Source of the DNA: Urophycis tenuis
Lineage: Eukaryota; Chordata; Actinopteri; Gadiformes; Phycidae
Length of the DNA stretch: 64,000 bases
Assembly: GCA_036785325.1 (NCBI GenBank)
Contig: JAXIVH010000002.1
Span: 10,474,786-10,538,785, forward strand
Direction of reading: 5' to 3'
The notes under the pieces were generated by a model, which was not told the origin of the DNA, did no database searches, and saw nothing but the letters and a program-made list of their open reading frames with translations. Shown piece after piece: positions 41,334-51,922 of this stretch. The position numbers and the translations under genes were made by a program. Position 1 is the stretch's first letter. The number at the start of each line of letters is the position of its first letter.

Positions 41334-44300
41334 ATTTTCGTTGGAAGTGCCTTTCAGGACACCCAATGACACCTTACAGGGCAGGAGAATAAAAGACAAT
41401 ATAGTTAAATAGTTAAAACAGCCAGTCATGGCAAAGACATGACTAGAATGAGTAAAACAAGATGAGACATAGGATGGGTAGACATGTATGGGAGGGGAGA
41501 ATAAAATAGTAATACTGTGAAGGTGAGCCAGTGGGCTGTATACTGAACATTACAACAAATAGGCCAGTTTGAACAGGTGAGTTTTGAGGTGGGATTTGAA
41601 TGCTGTTATGTTTTCAGACTGTCGTGTGTGTGGGGGCAGGGAGTTCCAGAGCCATGGGGCAGTGCAGCTGAAAGCTCTAGCACCCATGGTGCTCAGGCGT
41701 GATGTGGGGGTGAGCAGAAGGCCAGCAAAAGATGAACGCAGGGAAAGAGAAGGGGTGTAGTCCTGAAGGAGGTCAGAAATATAGTTGGGTGCTAAGTTGT
41801 GGAGGGCTTTGAATGTGAGCATGAGGTTTTTGTAATCAATGTGAAATTTAACAGGGAGCCAGTGTAGTTGGATGACAATGGGAGTGATATGGTCGGATGA
41901 TTTGGTGCCTGTAATTATCTGGGCAGCAGAGTTCTGAATCATGTGAAGCCTGTTAAGCAGCTTGGTGGGAAGGCCAGAGAGAACAGCATTGCAGTTATCA
42001 ATCCGCGATGTGACAAAAGCGTGGACCAAGACGTCAGTGCTAGATTGAGACAGGGATGGCCGGAGTCTGGAAATGTTGCGAAGGTGGAAAAAAAGTGTGT
42101 GGGGGGTGACACAGAGGCTCCTGACTTGGTTGGAGAAAGGTACAGGGAAGACAACGATGATGTTTGTGGCGATGGTGGTTTGCACTTTGAAGAGGGTGTT
42201 TTTTGAGCCAATGAGCAGGGCCTCAGTCTTGCTGCCGTTGAGCTTCAAAAATGTCCTGGTCATCCAGCTTCTGATGTCCTGGAGGCAGGTGGTGAGGGCG
42301 AGGAAAAGAGGAAGGGCAGTAGTGGGATTGCTGGAGATGTAGACCTGTGTATCATCGGCGTAACAGTGAAAATTAACACCATGGTGATGGAGAATTGAGC
42401 CCAGGGGAAGGAGGTAAATAATGAAAAGGAGAGGACCCAGTACTGACCCCTGGGGACACCCAGGGGAACAGCTGAGCGCCTTGACTCGTGGTTCTCAGTT
42501 GGACAAACTTTGGCTGTCGGTGAGGTATGATGAGAACCAAGCAAATACCACCCCAGTGATCCCAATATCAGCCAGACACCCCAGGAGCAGTGGGTTGGAT
42601 ATGGTATCAAAGGCAGCAGTGAGGTCAAGAAGGATGAGGATGGTAGGTAATCCAGAGTCAGCTGCACAGAGAAGGTTGTTGGTGATTTTAACCAAGGCTG
42701 TTTCAGTCCTGTGTTTAGAGTGGAAACCAGAAAGGGTTCATGGAGGTTGTTTGATTCAAGGTGAGACTGAAGTTGAGCAGCAACCACCCTCTCAAGGGTA
42801 TTAGAAATTAAGGGAAGGTTGGAGATGGGCCTGTATTGATTCAGTTCAGTTGGGTCGGCACCAGGGTTTTTGAGGATCGGTGTAATTGCCGCCATTTTGA
42901 GAGTGGGGGGGAAGGGGGTACAGTTCCAGAAGTGAGGGAATAGTTAATTATTTTTGTGATCATGGGAGAAAAGCTTTGACAAGGATGGTGGGTAGGGGGT
43001 CAAGTTGACAGGTAGTGGATTGGCTTTTCGGATGAGTCCCGAAATGGTGTATTCTGTTGCTGGGGTAAAGTTGTAGAGGGATGATGAGTTGTTGGCCCGA
43101 GGAGACCATCCAAGGTGGCTCCACTGAGAAAGCGCAAGTCATGGCCAACTGGTAGTGGATAGTGCTGATTTTGGTGTTGAAGATTTGCAGAAAAGCAGTG
43201 CACTGATCAGCGGAGATATTGGCCCTCTTATCAAACGAGCGTACGACAGAAAATGGACGTAAAATGGACGTGAGCTCATTTCCAAGTTGAGCTTGGCATT
43301 TATCAATTTGAACGTGAGCGCAGGCTGCGATGAAATCTCACGTCAGGTCTGAGCTCGTGTACGCAACTTTTTCAAGTGCGACCAGTGGCGAGACATGGTG
43401 GACAGGTCCTCACCTTATTCGGAATAAAATAACTTTAACGCAATGCAAACAATAGCCTATAGGTCAAATGTGAAATGTTTTAAGCTGGATCAATTTAACA
43501 TCAATTTTACATTTAATTAATTATTCAATTAATTATTTACTTCTTCGGTAGCCCGCTGAACATGGGACACACTGTTGACTGCAACAGTGATTTGTTTCCA
43601 TATAGCATTTTTTTTGCTTGCCCTTAATTAGATTACATTAGATTTAACTTTATTGTCATTGTGCAGAGTACAAGTACAGGGACAACGAAATGCAGTTGGC
43701 GTTCTAACCAGAAGTGCAAATGATCGATAAAGGTGCGGGTTGAAATGCAGAAATGCAGAATAAGGTGCAGAGTGCAAAATTGAAAAACATGAAAAGTGGC
43801 AGTAGTTATTAAAGTGACGGTAATTAACGGTAGTTATTAAAGTGACAGTAAACAGTGCAGGTGGAGGTAGTGATCGTTAAGGTAGTAAACGGTTACTAAC
43901 TCTAGCAGAAACAGGCTGTAAACAGTATTGCGAGTAGTAGTGCGAGAAATAGTCATATAATACAAGAAGTGTACAGATGGTGCAATAGTGCGCTAGTGCA
44001 ATACAACGGAACGGGTACAACAGATGAATGTGGATTGTATGGATATGGGGGTGGGGGGTGCAATGGCAGTTGAGAATAAATAATACAATAAATAACATTA
44101 CTATAAATAATATGAAGTATGTCCAGGTGGGTGAGGGGTGGGGGTGCTGGGTGGGCAGGGGTGAGTGTCGTCGGGGGGGGGGGGGGGCATCAAAAAGTGA
44201 CACGAGTGTCTCCATTTCTGTTTCTGAAAAAATCTGCTTCTTCTTTGCCGTTGGATGTTTCTCCATGTCGTAAAAGTTAGGGGCGAGACTTCTTTTATAG

Positions 44301-45885
44301 GGGCGTGTTACGTTAATTACGATCGATCTCAGTCGCCGTATTTATCAACACCAAGCTCCTTCGTACGCTGGGATTGGTGTGATATGAAAGTTTCATAAAT
44401 CTCACGTGGGTCCTATCGTAAGATGAATCATGCGTTCAGATTTGCGCTCATTTCTACGTTTGTTTGATAAATGAGGGCCATTGAGTGGGAGGGTTCTAGG
44501 AGGCTGTAGTAGGTGGCTGACTGTTGAGAACAGGCCTGGATGGTTGCCTTTGCCAGTACTGATGAGGTTGGAATAGAAGGACGATTTAGCAGCGGAGAGG
44601 ACAGTGTTGTAGTGGCGTAGATGTTCAGCGTAGATTTGGGTGTGCACTGAGAGTCCAGTCTTTTTGCACAACCGCTCAAGGCGGCCACCAGTGGTTTCAA
44701 GTTGACGGAGGTCAGCGGTGTACCAGGGAGCAGTGTGGGCAAAGGAGACGGGTTTTCAGGGGGGGCAGGGTGTCAAAGGAAAAGGAGAGGCAGTCATTGT
44801 AGTGGCTCAACAAGTCAGTAGGGGAGGAGGATGGGGGTGGGCTGGGGTGGGAGTTAATGAGGGTGGTAAGATCGGTGGGGTTGATGTGTTTAATATTTCT
44901 GAAGGAGATGTTCGGTTTCTCTTTCAGTTTGGATAGGGGGGCATAGACTTCAATGAGCACAACTTTGTGGTCGGAGATGGGGAACTCAGCACTAGCCAGT
45001 TTACAGGGAGTGATACCAGCGCAGCAGATTAAGTCTAGTATGTGGCCTTTGTTGTGGGTTGGGAAATTAACATGTTGTGTGATACCAAGACAGTCAAGGA
45101 GTGAGGTGAAATTGTTTGCAAGAACACTGTAAGGATCATCAATGTGGATGTCACCCAGCAGGATAAAATTAGAGGACATGGCACATACAGATGTTAATAG
45201 AAATGAAAATTCAGCGAGAAAAACAGCAGAGGGTTTTGGTGGTCTGTAGATGCTAACAATGATAGGTTGACGACCTGTGAGTTTTACAGCTTAAAGCATT
45301 CAAAAGAGGATGGGAGATGATGGGGGACAGTGACAACGTTAACTTTCATGTTCTCATGATAGAGGACAGCAAGACCCCCCCCCCTCCCAGTAGCACGGGG
45401 TTCACTAAAGTAGGTAAAGCCTGGTGGGACAGCTTCATTAAGCTGGGAGAAGTCATTTGGCCGTTGCCAGGTCAAGCATAAAAAGGCAAGCTTTCTGTCC
45501 ATGATAAGATCATATACCAGCAGGGCTGGTATAGAGATCTTATGTTAAAAAGAGTTTAGACAGTCAAGTGGCGCATGCTTTGGGCAGGGTGGATAACACA
45601 CTATGATTGACAGTATGGGTGGTATTGCGAGGGGGGCGGGGCACAGTGGACCAAAGAGAGCGAATGTTTGTGTCGCTGTCGTGCTGTGTGTAGTGAAAGT
45701 TCCGACCTGATCCATGGTGCACATATCTTGGTCGTTTGAGAATGTCATGATGGGCAATAGCTGACAAGATAGTAAGAACAGTACAGCAGTGTGCATTTCG
45801 TAGAAAAAAACAAAAACACAAAGAGGAAGGAGCCACTAATGCCCAGTGAGCTCCAATCCAGGCAGACTTGCTTCTTAAATTCACA
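41279..45885 (-). pseudogene. LINE family E (L2-like), near full length
   Basis: From 45,885 downward on the minus strand. An APE-type endonuclease has WQRPNDFSQLNEAVPPGFTY, RGGGLAVLYHENMKVNVV, FILLGDIHIDDPY and FPISDHKVVLIE. A linker follows, then a MITE insertion (43,220-44,480), then RT with ITPILKNPGADPTELNQYRP. Frameshifted RT parts cover motifs A-C (LLDLTAAFDTISNPLL is in a second frame). The C-terminal part is NCNAVLSGLPTKLLNRLHMI, QLHWLPVKFHID and TMGARAFSCTAPWLWNSLPP. The length without the MITE is about 3.35 kb. Several frameshifts make it inactive. Confidence 0.88.
43220..44480. mobile_element. Composite MITE, copy 2
   Basis: Ends TGGCCCTCTTATCAAACG and GTTTGATAAATGAGGGCCA, with ATT on both sides if the element is counted from GGCC. 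It is homologous to copy 1 at 14,128-15,082 throughout, but keeps about 300 bp more of the internal LINE-like tail (43,860-44,190), including a 13-G run. Confidence 0.82.
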
Positions 45886-45938
45886 CAGATCTATACCAAT
45901 GGCAGAAAGTTGGATAGATGTGTGAATTTAAGAAGCAA
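45868..45938. repeat. 20-bp inverted repeat at the LINE E / gypsy junction
   Basis: TTGCTTCTTAAATTCACACA (45,868-45,887) is the exact complement of 45,919-45,938, which is gypsy integrase coding sequence (the CEFKKQ codons). The left arm lies at the 5' end of LINE E. Confidence 0.85.
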
Positions 45939-46600
45939 AACTACTTAGTAGTATCTGACCATTACTCCAGGTATCTGGACATTTTGAATCTGCCTACAAC
46001 TACTACCAACCAGGTTGTAGCTAAGCTAGAAGTCACTTTGGCATGTTTCGGCATCCCCAAAATGATAGTGAGTGATGATGGGCCCCAGCTAGCTTCAGCA
46101 GAGATGCGGGAGTTTAGTGAGGAATATGATTTCATTCATGTCACATCCAGCCCTCACTCCCCTCACTTCCAGCCACACCCACCTTTTCAACAGGAGTCAG
46201 TCCAGCAGAACTACCGATGGGCTGGAAAATTAGGACCACCTTGCCCATCCTGCAGGACAATCTGAGACCTAACTGGCCTGACGAGGATGTGATCAGACCT
46301 CTACAACCACAGGAATGGAGTAAGGATCCTATCTCTACTGAGCCCGGTGGACCCTGTGCAAGCAAAGTTGGATGGACAGAAACAGTGGACAATGCCTGCT
46401 ATCATTCACAGGTCCAGCTCTGCTCCAAGGTCCTATATCGTGGAGACAGCACAGGGTGAATGCTATAGGAGGTACAGGCGCCACCTGCAATCCACACCAG
46501 TCAGTGAAAGCCTTGACCCGTTGACTCCTGAGGTCTGTAACACTGAGGACACACAAGGTGCTGATACACAACACACACCCACACAAGTACATATGACATA
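45918..46600 (+). pseudogene. Gypsy element 2 integrase, C-terminal part
   Basis: CEFKKQNYLVVSDHYSRYLD starts inside the integrase core, then FGIPKMIVSDDGPQLAS (second Asp; DNGPQF changed to DDGPQL) and YDFIHVTSSPH. The segment with the catalytic Glu is damaged (PHFQPHPPFQQES). The C-terminal tail reads WKIRTTLPILQDNLRPNWPD. Compared with element 3, about 190 bp covering the zinc-binding region between RIHD and ICEL is missing at the LINE junction. Confidence 0.85.
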
Positions 46601-47528
46601 ATGTGCCAGAAGATAACATGAATAAAACTTGAATATATTAACATGACTTCTGTCTGCCTGTCAAGTCACATCAGTTAGACTTTCACTGGCCATGGTGGTG
46701 AAGACAACATCTCATGCTCCCGCGGTACATCATACGTCATCAAACTACGTCTTTGTAAACAAATCATTAGTAATTAATGTAATAATAAAGTATGTCCTCT
46801 TAAAGGGCTAGTTTTTGCCACTGACAGACTAAGAATATGTTCTATCACTATGGATCCCTACAGAGAAATAAACTTTACCTTTCGCTTGATTGAATCCTTG
46901 CCTCAAATTGATTGATTAATTAACTCACATATTCTACATTGCAGGCAAAATCAATGTAAGACCTACAGTTCATCCAGACTTGCTTGAAAATACAATGGGG
47001 ACAAGCAGGAGGACATGAGAATAAGACAAAACTCTCATGACTCACACCCAAAAGTATTCACAGCAGAACTTTGTGTGACCACAGATTATCACAGATGTTT
47101 AAATCTAACATGAAAACTGCTTGGACAAAACATAAAAACATAACTATTGTTATTTTACCCTAATAAGTAGATATAAAGTACAATGTATGTATGTGTGGGC
47201 ACAGTATAAATTATGTATCAATCTCAGATGGAGATAAGTTTTGTATTGTTGATTACAAATGAAAAGTTGGTGGATTTAGTGGATGAGTGGATCCAGAAGG
47301 CATGGGTCAACCCTGCTCAGAAATGCTGTATTTCACTGTGAATGAGAGTACATGATTCCTCATCTATAAAATAACTACAAATCTTGGAGCTGTATGGGAC
47401 TGTGCACATACAGTGCGATGACTATTCTGTTTATTAATTTGAAATGCACCATGGTCAAATTTACAACGTAAATCCTGCAAATAAATCAGTTTAACCAATC
47501 AAACTCAGGAATCCTTGTCTTACTTCCC
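46601..47528 (+). repeat. Lectin-flank duplication module, copy 2
   Basis: 46,943-47,330 follows the order of 30,541-31,010 (GCAGGCAAAATCAATG, CATCCAGACTTGCTTGAAAA, GATTACAAATGAAAAGTTGGTGG). No coding exon is seen. The rest of the interval is unassigned. Confidence 0.5.
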
Positions 47529-48459
47529 ATGGACACTGTACATGATGTTGGACATGGTGGAGGTAACAGCCTTTTGCATTTCTCACACACACTCCTCTTA
47601 ATGCATCCATAGTGGTGAACTACATTCATAGACCTATAATTATCGCTATCTTTTTTGATTGATCATTCATTACAATAGCAAGTCGGTGCTACAGGCCAAT
47701 GTGTACTTGCGGCACTGCATAACGTGAATAGAGGTTGCTTTTGACAACATGATGAACAGGACGCTGTGCAGTTGTATCACTACAGTTTCATTTTAGATAC
47801 CAATTTTCTCCGAAAGACTGACCGCCTTCTTTTATCAAACAGGGACACCATCTAGAAAAATCAATGTTTCCAAAACATGGATGCATTGAAGAATGCACAC
47901 CCACTCATCATAATCCCCTTCACACGCAAACTGCCATTCGCCACACAATTTCACTGTCTGTGCAGCGGTTGATGCTGAAGTCTGTGTTCAAGGGAAGATT
48001 AGGTTTCTCAGACACTTATATACAAACGTATAACGGCGCCGTGTGTGTTGATGAGTGGAGCTCCGTCTGTGCAATGGTTGATACATAGTGTGATGGTTTG
48101 TGGTGCATTTCATATAGAACATCGCTCGTTATAATGCTCCTACACAATGTACTGAAAAGGTATCACACATGGGTTGCAGACACGTGCCACTCCTTCCCAC
48201 AACTCAAATACAAAACTCTGACTCTGAGCCATTTGTCCGTTCTGGGCTACTGTAGAAACATGGCGGTGCAACATGGTGGCCTTCGTGGAAGAGGACCTAC
48301 TCCCCACGTCGATCTAAAGGGCTAAAACTAAGGTAACAGAAACACAATTTTTATTTTCATGGAATTACGCACTTATTAATTATGCACTTATTAATTAAAA
48401 CTTACTTATGAATGTTATTTTTGCTAGAGACCGCTAAATCCTACACACTGGACCTTTAA
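47529..48459 (-). mobile_element. TTAA-type MITE relative, reverse orientation
   Basis: 47,529-47,740 is the reverse complement of about 33,850-34,060 in the lectin-intron element. The right end CTACACACTGGACC is followed by TTAA (48,456-48,459). 48,230-48,340 (GGGCTACTGTAGAAACATGGCGG, cut short) is a frequent teleost repeat block. The left terminus was not found. Confidence 0.6.
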
Positions 48460-48654
48460 GGGAAATTATTAACCATTAATTAACTAATTAATTAATTAAT
48501 TAGCAAATGCAGTAATAAGCATTAATATATAGCTCATTTATAATATTCTAGCCCCTGCCTGACTATTTATAATAGGCCTAAGAACATGTTGTTATATTAT
48601 ACAGTCCATTTTGTATTATTTTATGTAGTTGTATATATCTTTTATATATATATT

Positions 48655-48734
48655 ATTAATTTTTTTCCCCTGGAGTATTGTAACTGAATGCAATTTCCCT
48701 CAGGGATCATTAAAGTATGTCTGTCTGTCTGTCT
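48655..48734 (+). mobile_element. LINE family H 3' tail, plus copy
   Basis: TGGAGTATTGTAACTGAATGC, then AATTTCCCTCAGGGATCATTAAAGTA and a (TGTC)n tail. It is the same 3' end as the minus copies at 50,877 and 54,316. Confidence 0.7.
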
Positions 48735-48740
48735 TTAACC

Positions 48741-49499
48741 TTAAAAGCGCAGTGTGTAGAATTTACTGGCATCTAGTGAAACCAGGGCGGGCTTAACAAA
48801 GGGGGATATGTGGGCTGCAGTCCCTCGCCTCAAGGGGCCTCATTTTGAGTGAGTCAACGGAACGTGTGCATGGGAACAGCTGATACCAAGACACAGGCAG
48901 GGAAAGAGACAATAGGAATGGATAACACCTGATATCATGTCAACAGGCCACCTGCTGTGGCGCAGCACTGTATGTCTCCCTTAATTGTAAAATAGTTGGG
49001 CTCTTTTTGCATGTAGCCCAGGCCAATTCAAATGCTTTCTACTGTGGAAATATTGCACTGTTTTCATATCTGTGTCTGCCTTTTTGTGTGTTCAGGTTTG
49101 TGAGTAATTGCTATTCCCAATGGATATTTTTATTTTTTTTATTATTAAATTGAAATCTGTATTTACATTATTGGTTTCTTATAATCTACAGTGTATGTCA
49201 TTGCACAATACATTTGTCCTTGACTTTAAGCTATCTAGAGTGTGATCATAATCATAGAGTCGTTCTGTTGCGTTGGACATCAAAGCGCTGATGTGTCAGT
49301 GCACGCTCGTCAAGGGTTCATGTATGTGTCATATGTGTCAGGGCGATATAGGACCTCCGCCTGGCACATAGCCCCGGGCCTCAAAATTCCTTAATATGGC
49401 CCAGCATACATCACAGTGAAATTACCACCACTGTGCTAAGTAACGTAAACTAACCTACCACGTGGTAACCTACTATACCGTGCCATCTCCCCCCCAGAA
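48741..49499. other. TTAA-element end plus unassigned DNA
   Basis: TTAA followed by AAGCGCAGTGTGTAGAATTT, then GGCATCTAGTG, is the other end of the TTAA-type family. A GGGCTTAACAAAGGGGG block, common in fish repeats, follows. No gene is seen. Confidence 0.45.
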
Positions 49500-49810
49500 G
49501 TTCTGTTGTACTAACATAGGGCTGTTGGATCCAAAATTAGTCTTTGACTGAATTTGCATGGAAACATTATGCAAAAGTCTACATTTGCATAATTGATTAC
49601 AAATGAAAAGTTGGCGATTGTGTGGAACCACAGTATGGCTCAACAATGGTCAGAAAGTATACACATTTGTTTGTCCTCACAGGAATTTACGTGAACTTGA
49701 AAAGTATACAAAAGACACTGAACATATCTAACTTCCATCTCACAATTACCTATTTACCCAACATTCTTAATTGAATAATCATCACAATCATCAAGTTATG
49801 TTTTCGAAAA
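49500..49810 (+). promoter_or_regulatory. Octamer module upstream of the lectin pseudogene
   Basis: ATTTGCAT occurs at 49,552-49,559 and 49,583-49,590, with TTATGCAAAA between them. Nearly identical to 51,365-51,620 and related to 32,203-32,460. Confidence 0.5.
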
Positions 49811-50270
49811 GTACCACACGTGATACTTATAAAGTATGAATGTTCATTGAAAAATAAAACAATTTTTACAATAATGATCACTGGCTCAACCCTTAATGGT
49901 TTATATGCTATGTCTCTGCACCTTATGTTATAATGTTACTTGCACTATCTACTTGTCTTTGCACTATCTACTAGCACCTTGTCTACCCTCGTGAGCTTTA
50001 TGCTCTTGTACTACCATTGTCCATTATTCATTATTCACTATTTCACTCATCTACCTCACAGATTTTACTCTGCTATTTATTTTACTATGCTGCTACTTGT
50101 CTGATTTGATTAGATTTGTTATTATTTATATGCACATATACTTTTTTATATACTGTATTCTATCTCATTTTGTCTTTCCATTTTATTTTTTTTCTATATT
50201 TTATTTTATTATGCAAATTTGAGTTCACAAGAATTTCACTGCTGTTAATGATGTACGTTGTTATTTGGAA
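49811..50270. other. T-rich stretch, possible LINE 3' end
   Basis: A run of short motifs (TTGCACTATCTACTTGTC and repeats, TATTTATTTTACTATGC) resembles a LINE or retrogene 3' untranslated region. No coding end is attached. Confidence 0.3.
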
Positions 50271-50271
50271 T

Positions 50272-51327
50272 GTGACAATATCGTGCTAATGATGTGGAAA
50301 AGAGAGAGGAAAATAAATCAGCCACTTGCAAAAAGGAGATAAAAAAAGGCTAAAAGAAATTCTGACTAAAAGTTGCACACTTGAAGGCAAATTAACATGA
50401 ACAATGACGGTGTGCTAAACTACAACTAAACGTTTTTGAATTTTTATGTCCAAACTACAAAATAAAGAAGAGCACTTTGGTTCAAATATGTTTACATGCT
50501 TTTTTCCAATGGTATGTATTCCTAGGATCCTACATTCCAACTAGTCACAACTGGCATGACTTGATTGTGTACAAGGACTTGAGATATCACTTTGTCAACA
50601 TCTCAATTAACTGGCTCGATGCTCAGAGTTACTGAAGACTAAATCACACAGCTGTGGCCACCCTCCAAGACCAGACAGACCTCAACACGGTGAAATTAAT
50701 GCCTCTCGGTCCCCTGACATGGATCGGACTGTATGATGACCTCTCATCCTGGAGGTATTCCTTTGAATATTGGGACTACGAAACAATTTGGACAATGGGC
50801 TTCAGGGCAACCATCAAACAATGGTGGAAAGGAGTTATGTGTGATGATGACTCAGGACGGCTCATGGGACGACCAGACAGACAGACAGACAGACAGACAG
50901 ACATACTTTATTGATCCCTGAGGGAAATTGTCTTCGTGACAAAACTCCAGTAGAAAAAAGAGGACACTCTACGTATAGTAGAGTGTTAGAAAATATAAAT
51001 ATAAATATATAAGGAAACCTATGTAAAAAATATAAAACCTATGTAAAAATAAAAGTATAAACCTATGTACAAATATAATGTAACCTATGTAACAAAATAT
51101 ATAAAAATGTACATAAAGAAATGATAATATACATAAATGTACATACATCCAGGCATACACTACAAGGTAATAGCATACACTAGGATGTAGCATGTCAGAT
51201 TTTTGTAAACACCAGTTGTGCAGAGATGACCAGATGACCAGTTGTGTAGTAAATCACAGTAATGCAGTGAAATGACCAGTTTCACTGCATTAATGACCAC
51301 CACGACCAGGCCCAAATCTTAGTTGAG
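50272..51327 (+). pseudogene. C-type lectin pseudogene (copy 3)
   Basis: A degenerate signal exon (about 50,272-50,305, AATATCGTGCTAATGATG) lacks the expected ATG context and donor. The CTLD1 exon starts at 50,526 after TTCCTAG and is close to 52,554-52,958. It carries TGA at 50,633 in place of the Cys codon of SYC, a ~16-bp deletion at about 50,793 and a LINE tail at 50,877. Beyond the insertion only the end of exon 4 remains (CAAATCTTAGTTGAG/GTATCTG, 51,312-51,327). CTLD2, its introns and most of exon 4 were lost before the LINE arrived. Confidence 0.88.
50877..51301 (-). mobile_element. LINE family H 3' fragment in the lectin pseudogene
   Basis: A (GACA)n tract and ACTTTATTGATCCCTGAGGG mark the 3' tail on the minus strand. 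ACGACCAG (50,869-50,876 and 51,302-51,309) flanks it as an 8-bp target duplication. The body has a minisatellite of CCTATGTAAAAAT-like units also present in the copy at 54,316. Confidence 0.8.
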
Positions 51328-51364
51328 GTATCTGTCTATCGATACATCCATCTATCTTTCTTTC

Positions 51365-51640
51365 TGTCTTTGACTGAATTTGCATGGAAGCATTATGAAA
51401 AGTCTCATTTGCATAATTGATTACAAATGAAAAGTTGGCAATTGTGTGGAACCACAGTATGGCTCAACAATGGTCAGAAAGTATACACATTTGTTTGTCC
51501 TCACGCGAATTTACGTGAACTTGAAAATTATACAAAAGACACTGGACATATCTAACTTCTATCTCACAATTACCTATTTATCCAACATTCTGAATTGAAT
51601 AATCATCGCAATCATCAAGCTATTTTTTCGAAATGCCATA
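51365..51640 (+). promoter_or_regulatory. Octamer module upstream of lectin gene 2
   Basis: ATTTGCAT at 51,378-51,385 and 51,407-51,414. The second half, TGGCTCAACAATGGTCAGAAAG, matches 49,640. It lies about 545 bp before the ATG of lectin gene 2. Confidence 0.5.
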
Positions 51641-51922
51641 TGAACAAAGTACTTGACCCTCTCTTCCCTTAATTTCAAACACATCTTAACGACAATGGCT
51701 CATCCCTGAATTGTTTATATGCAAATATAATTGACAAACAAGCAATGATGTATGTCTATTGGTCAAGAAGACAAGACGAGTACCATGAGAACATTTAAGA
51801 GACTCTTCATGTTAAGAAAAAAGGCTAAACTCACTAGCTCAATAGAGAAAATATCTGGGCTTTATAAATTGTCTTTGGAATCTATCACGTTTTGTACATT
51901 ATTTGTTTTGCAGGAATCCAAT

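Larger units (their letters stand above)
37177..46600 (+). mobile_element. Gypsy element 2, split by two LINE insertions
   Basis: Gag, protease, reverse transcriptase, RNase H and integrase pieces lie in the right order and orientation over 9.4 kb. A family D LINE (about 38,080-39,599) sits in protease, and a family E LINE (41,279-45,885) sits between RNase H and integrase. Without the insertions about 3.3 kb of gypsy remains. All genes are broken. LTRs were not recognised at either end. Confidence 0.88.

Noticed and set aside
43877..44266. Pro/His-rich minus-strand protein
   Set aside because: Lies inside the composite MITE; low complexity, no homology signs.
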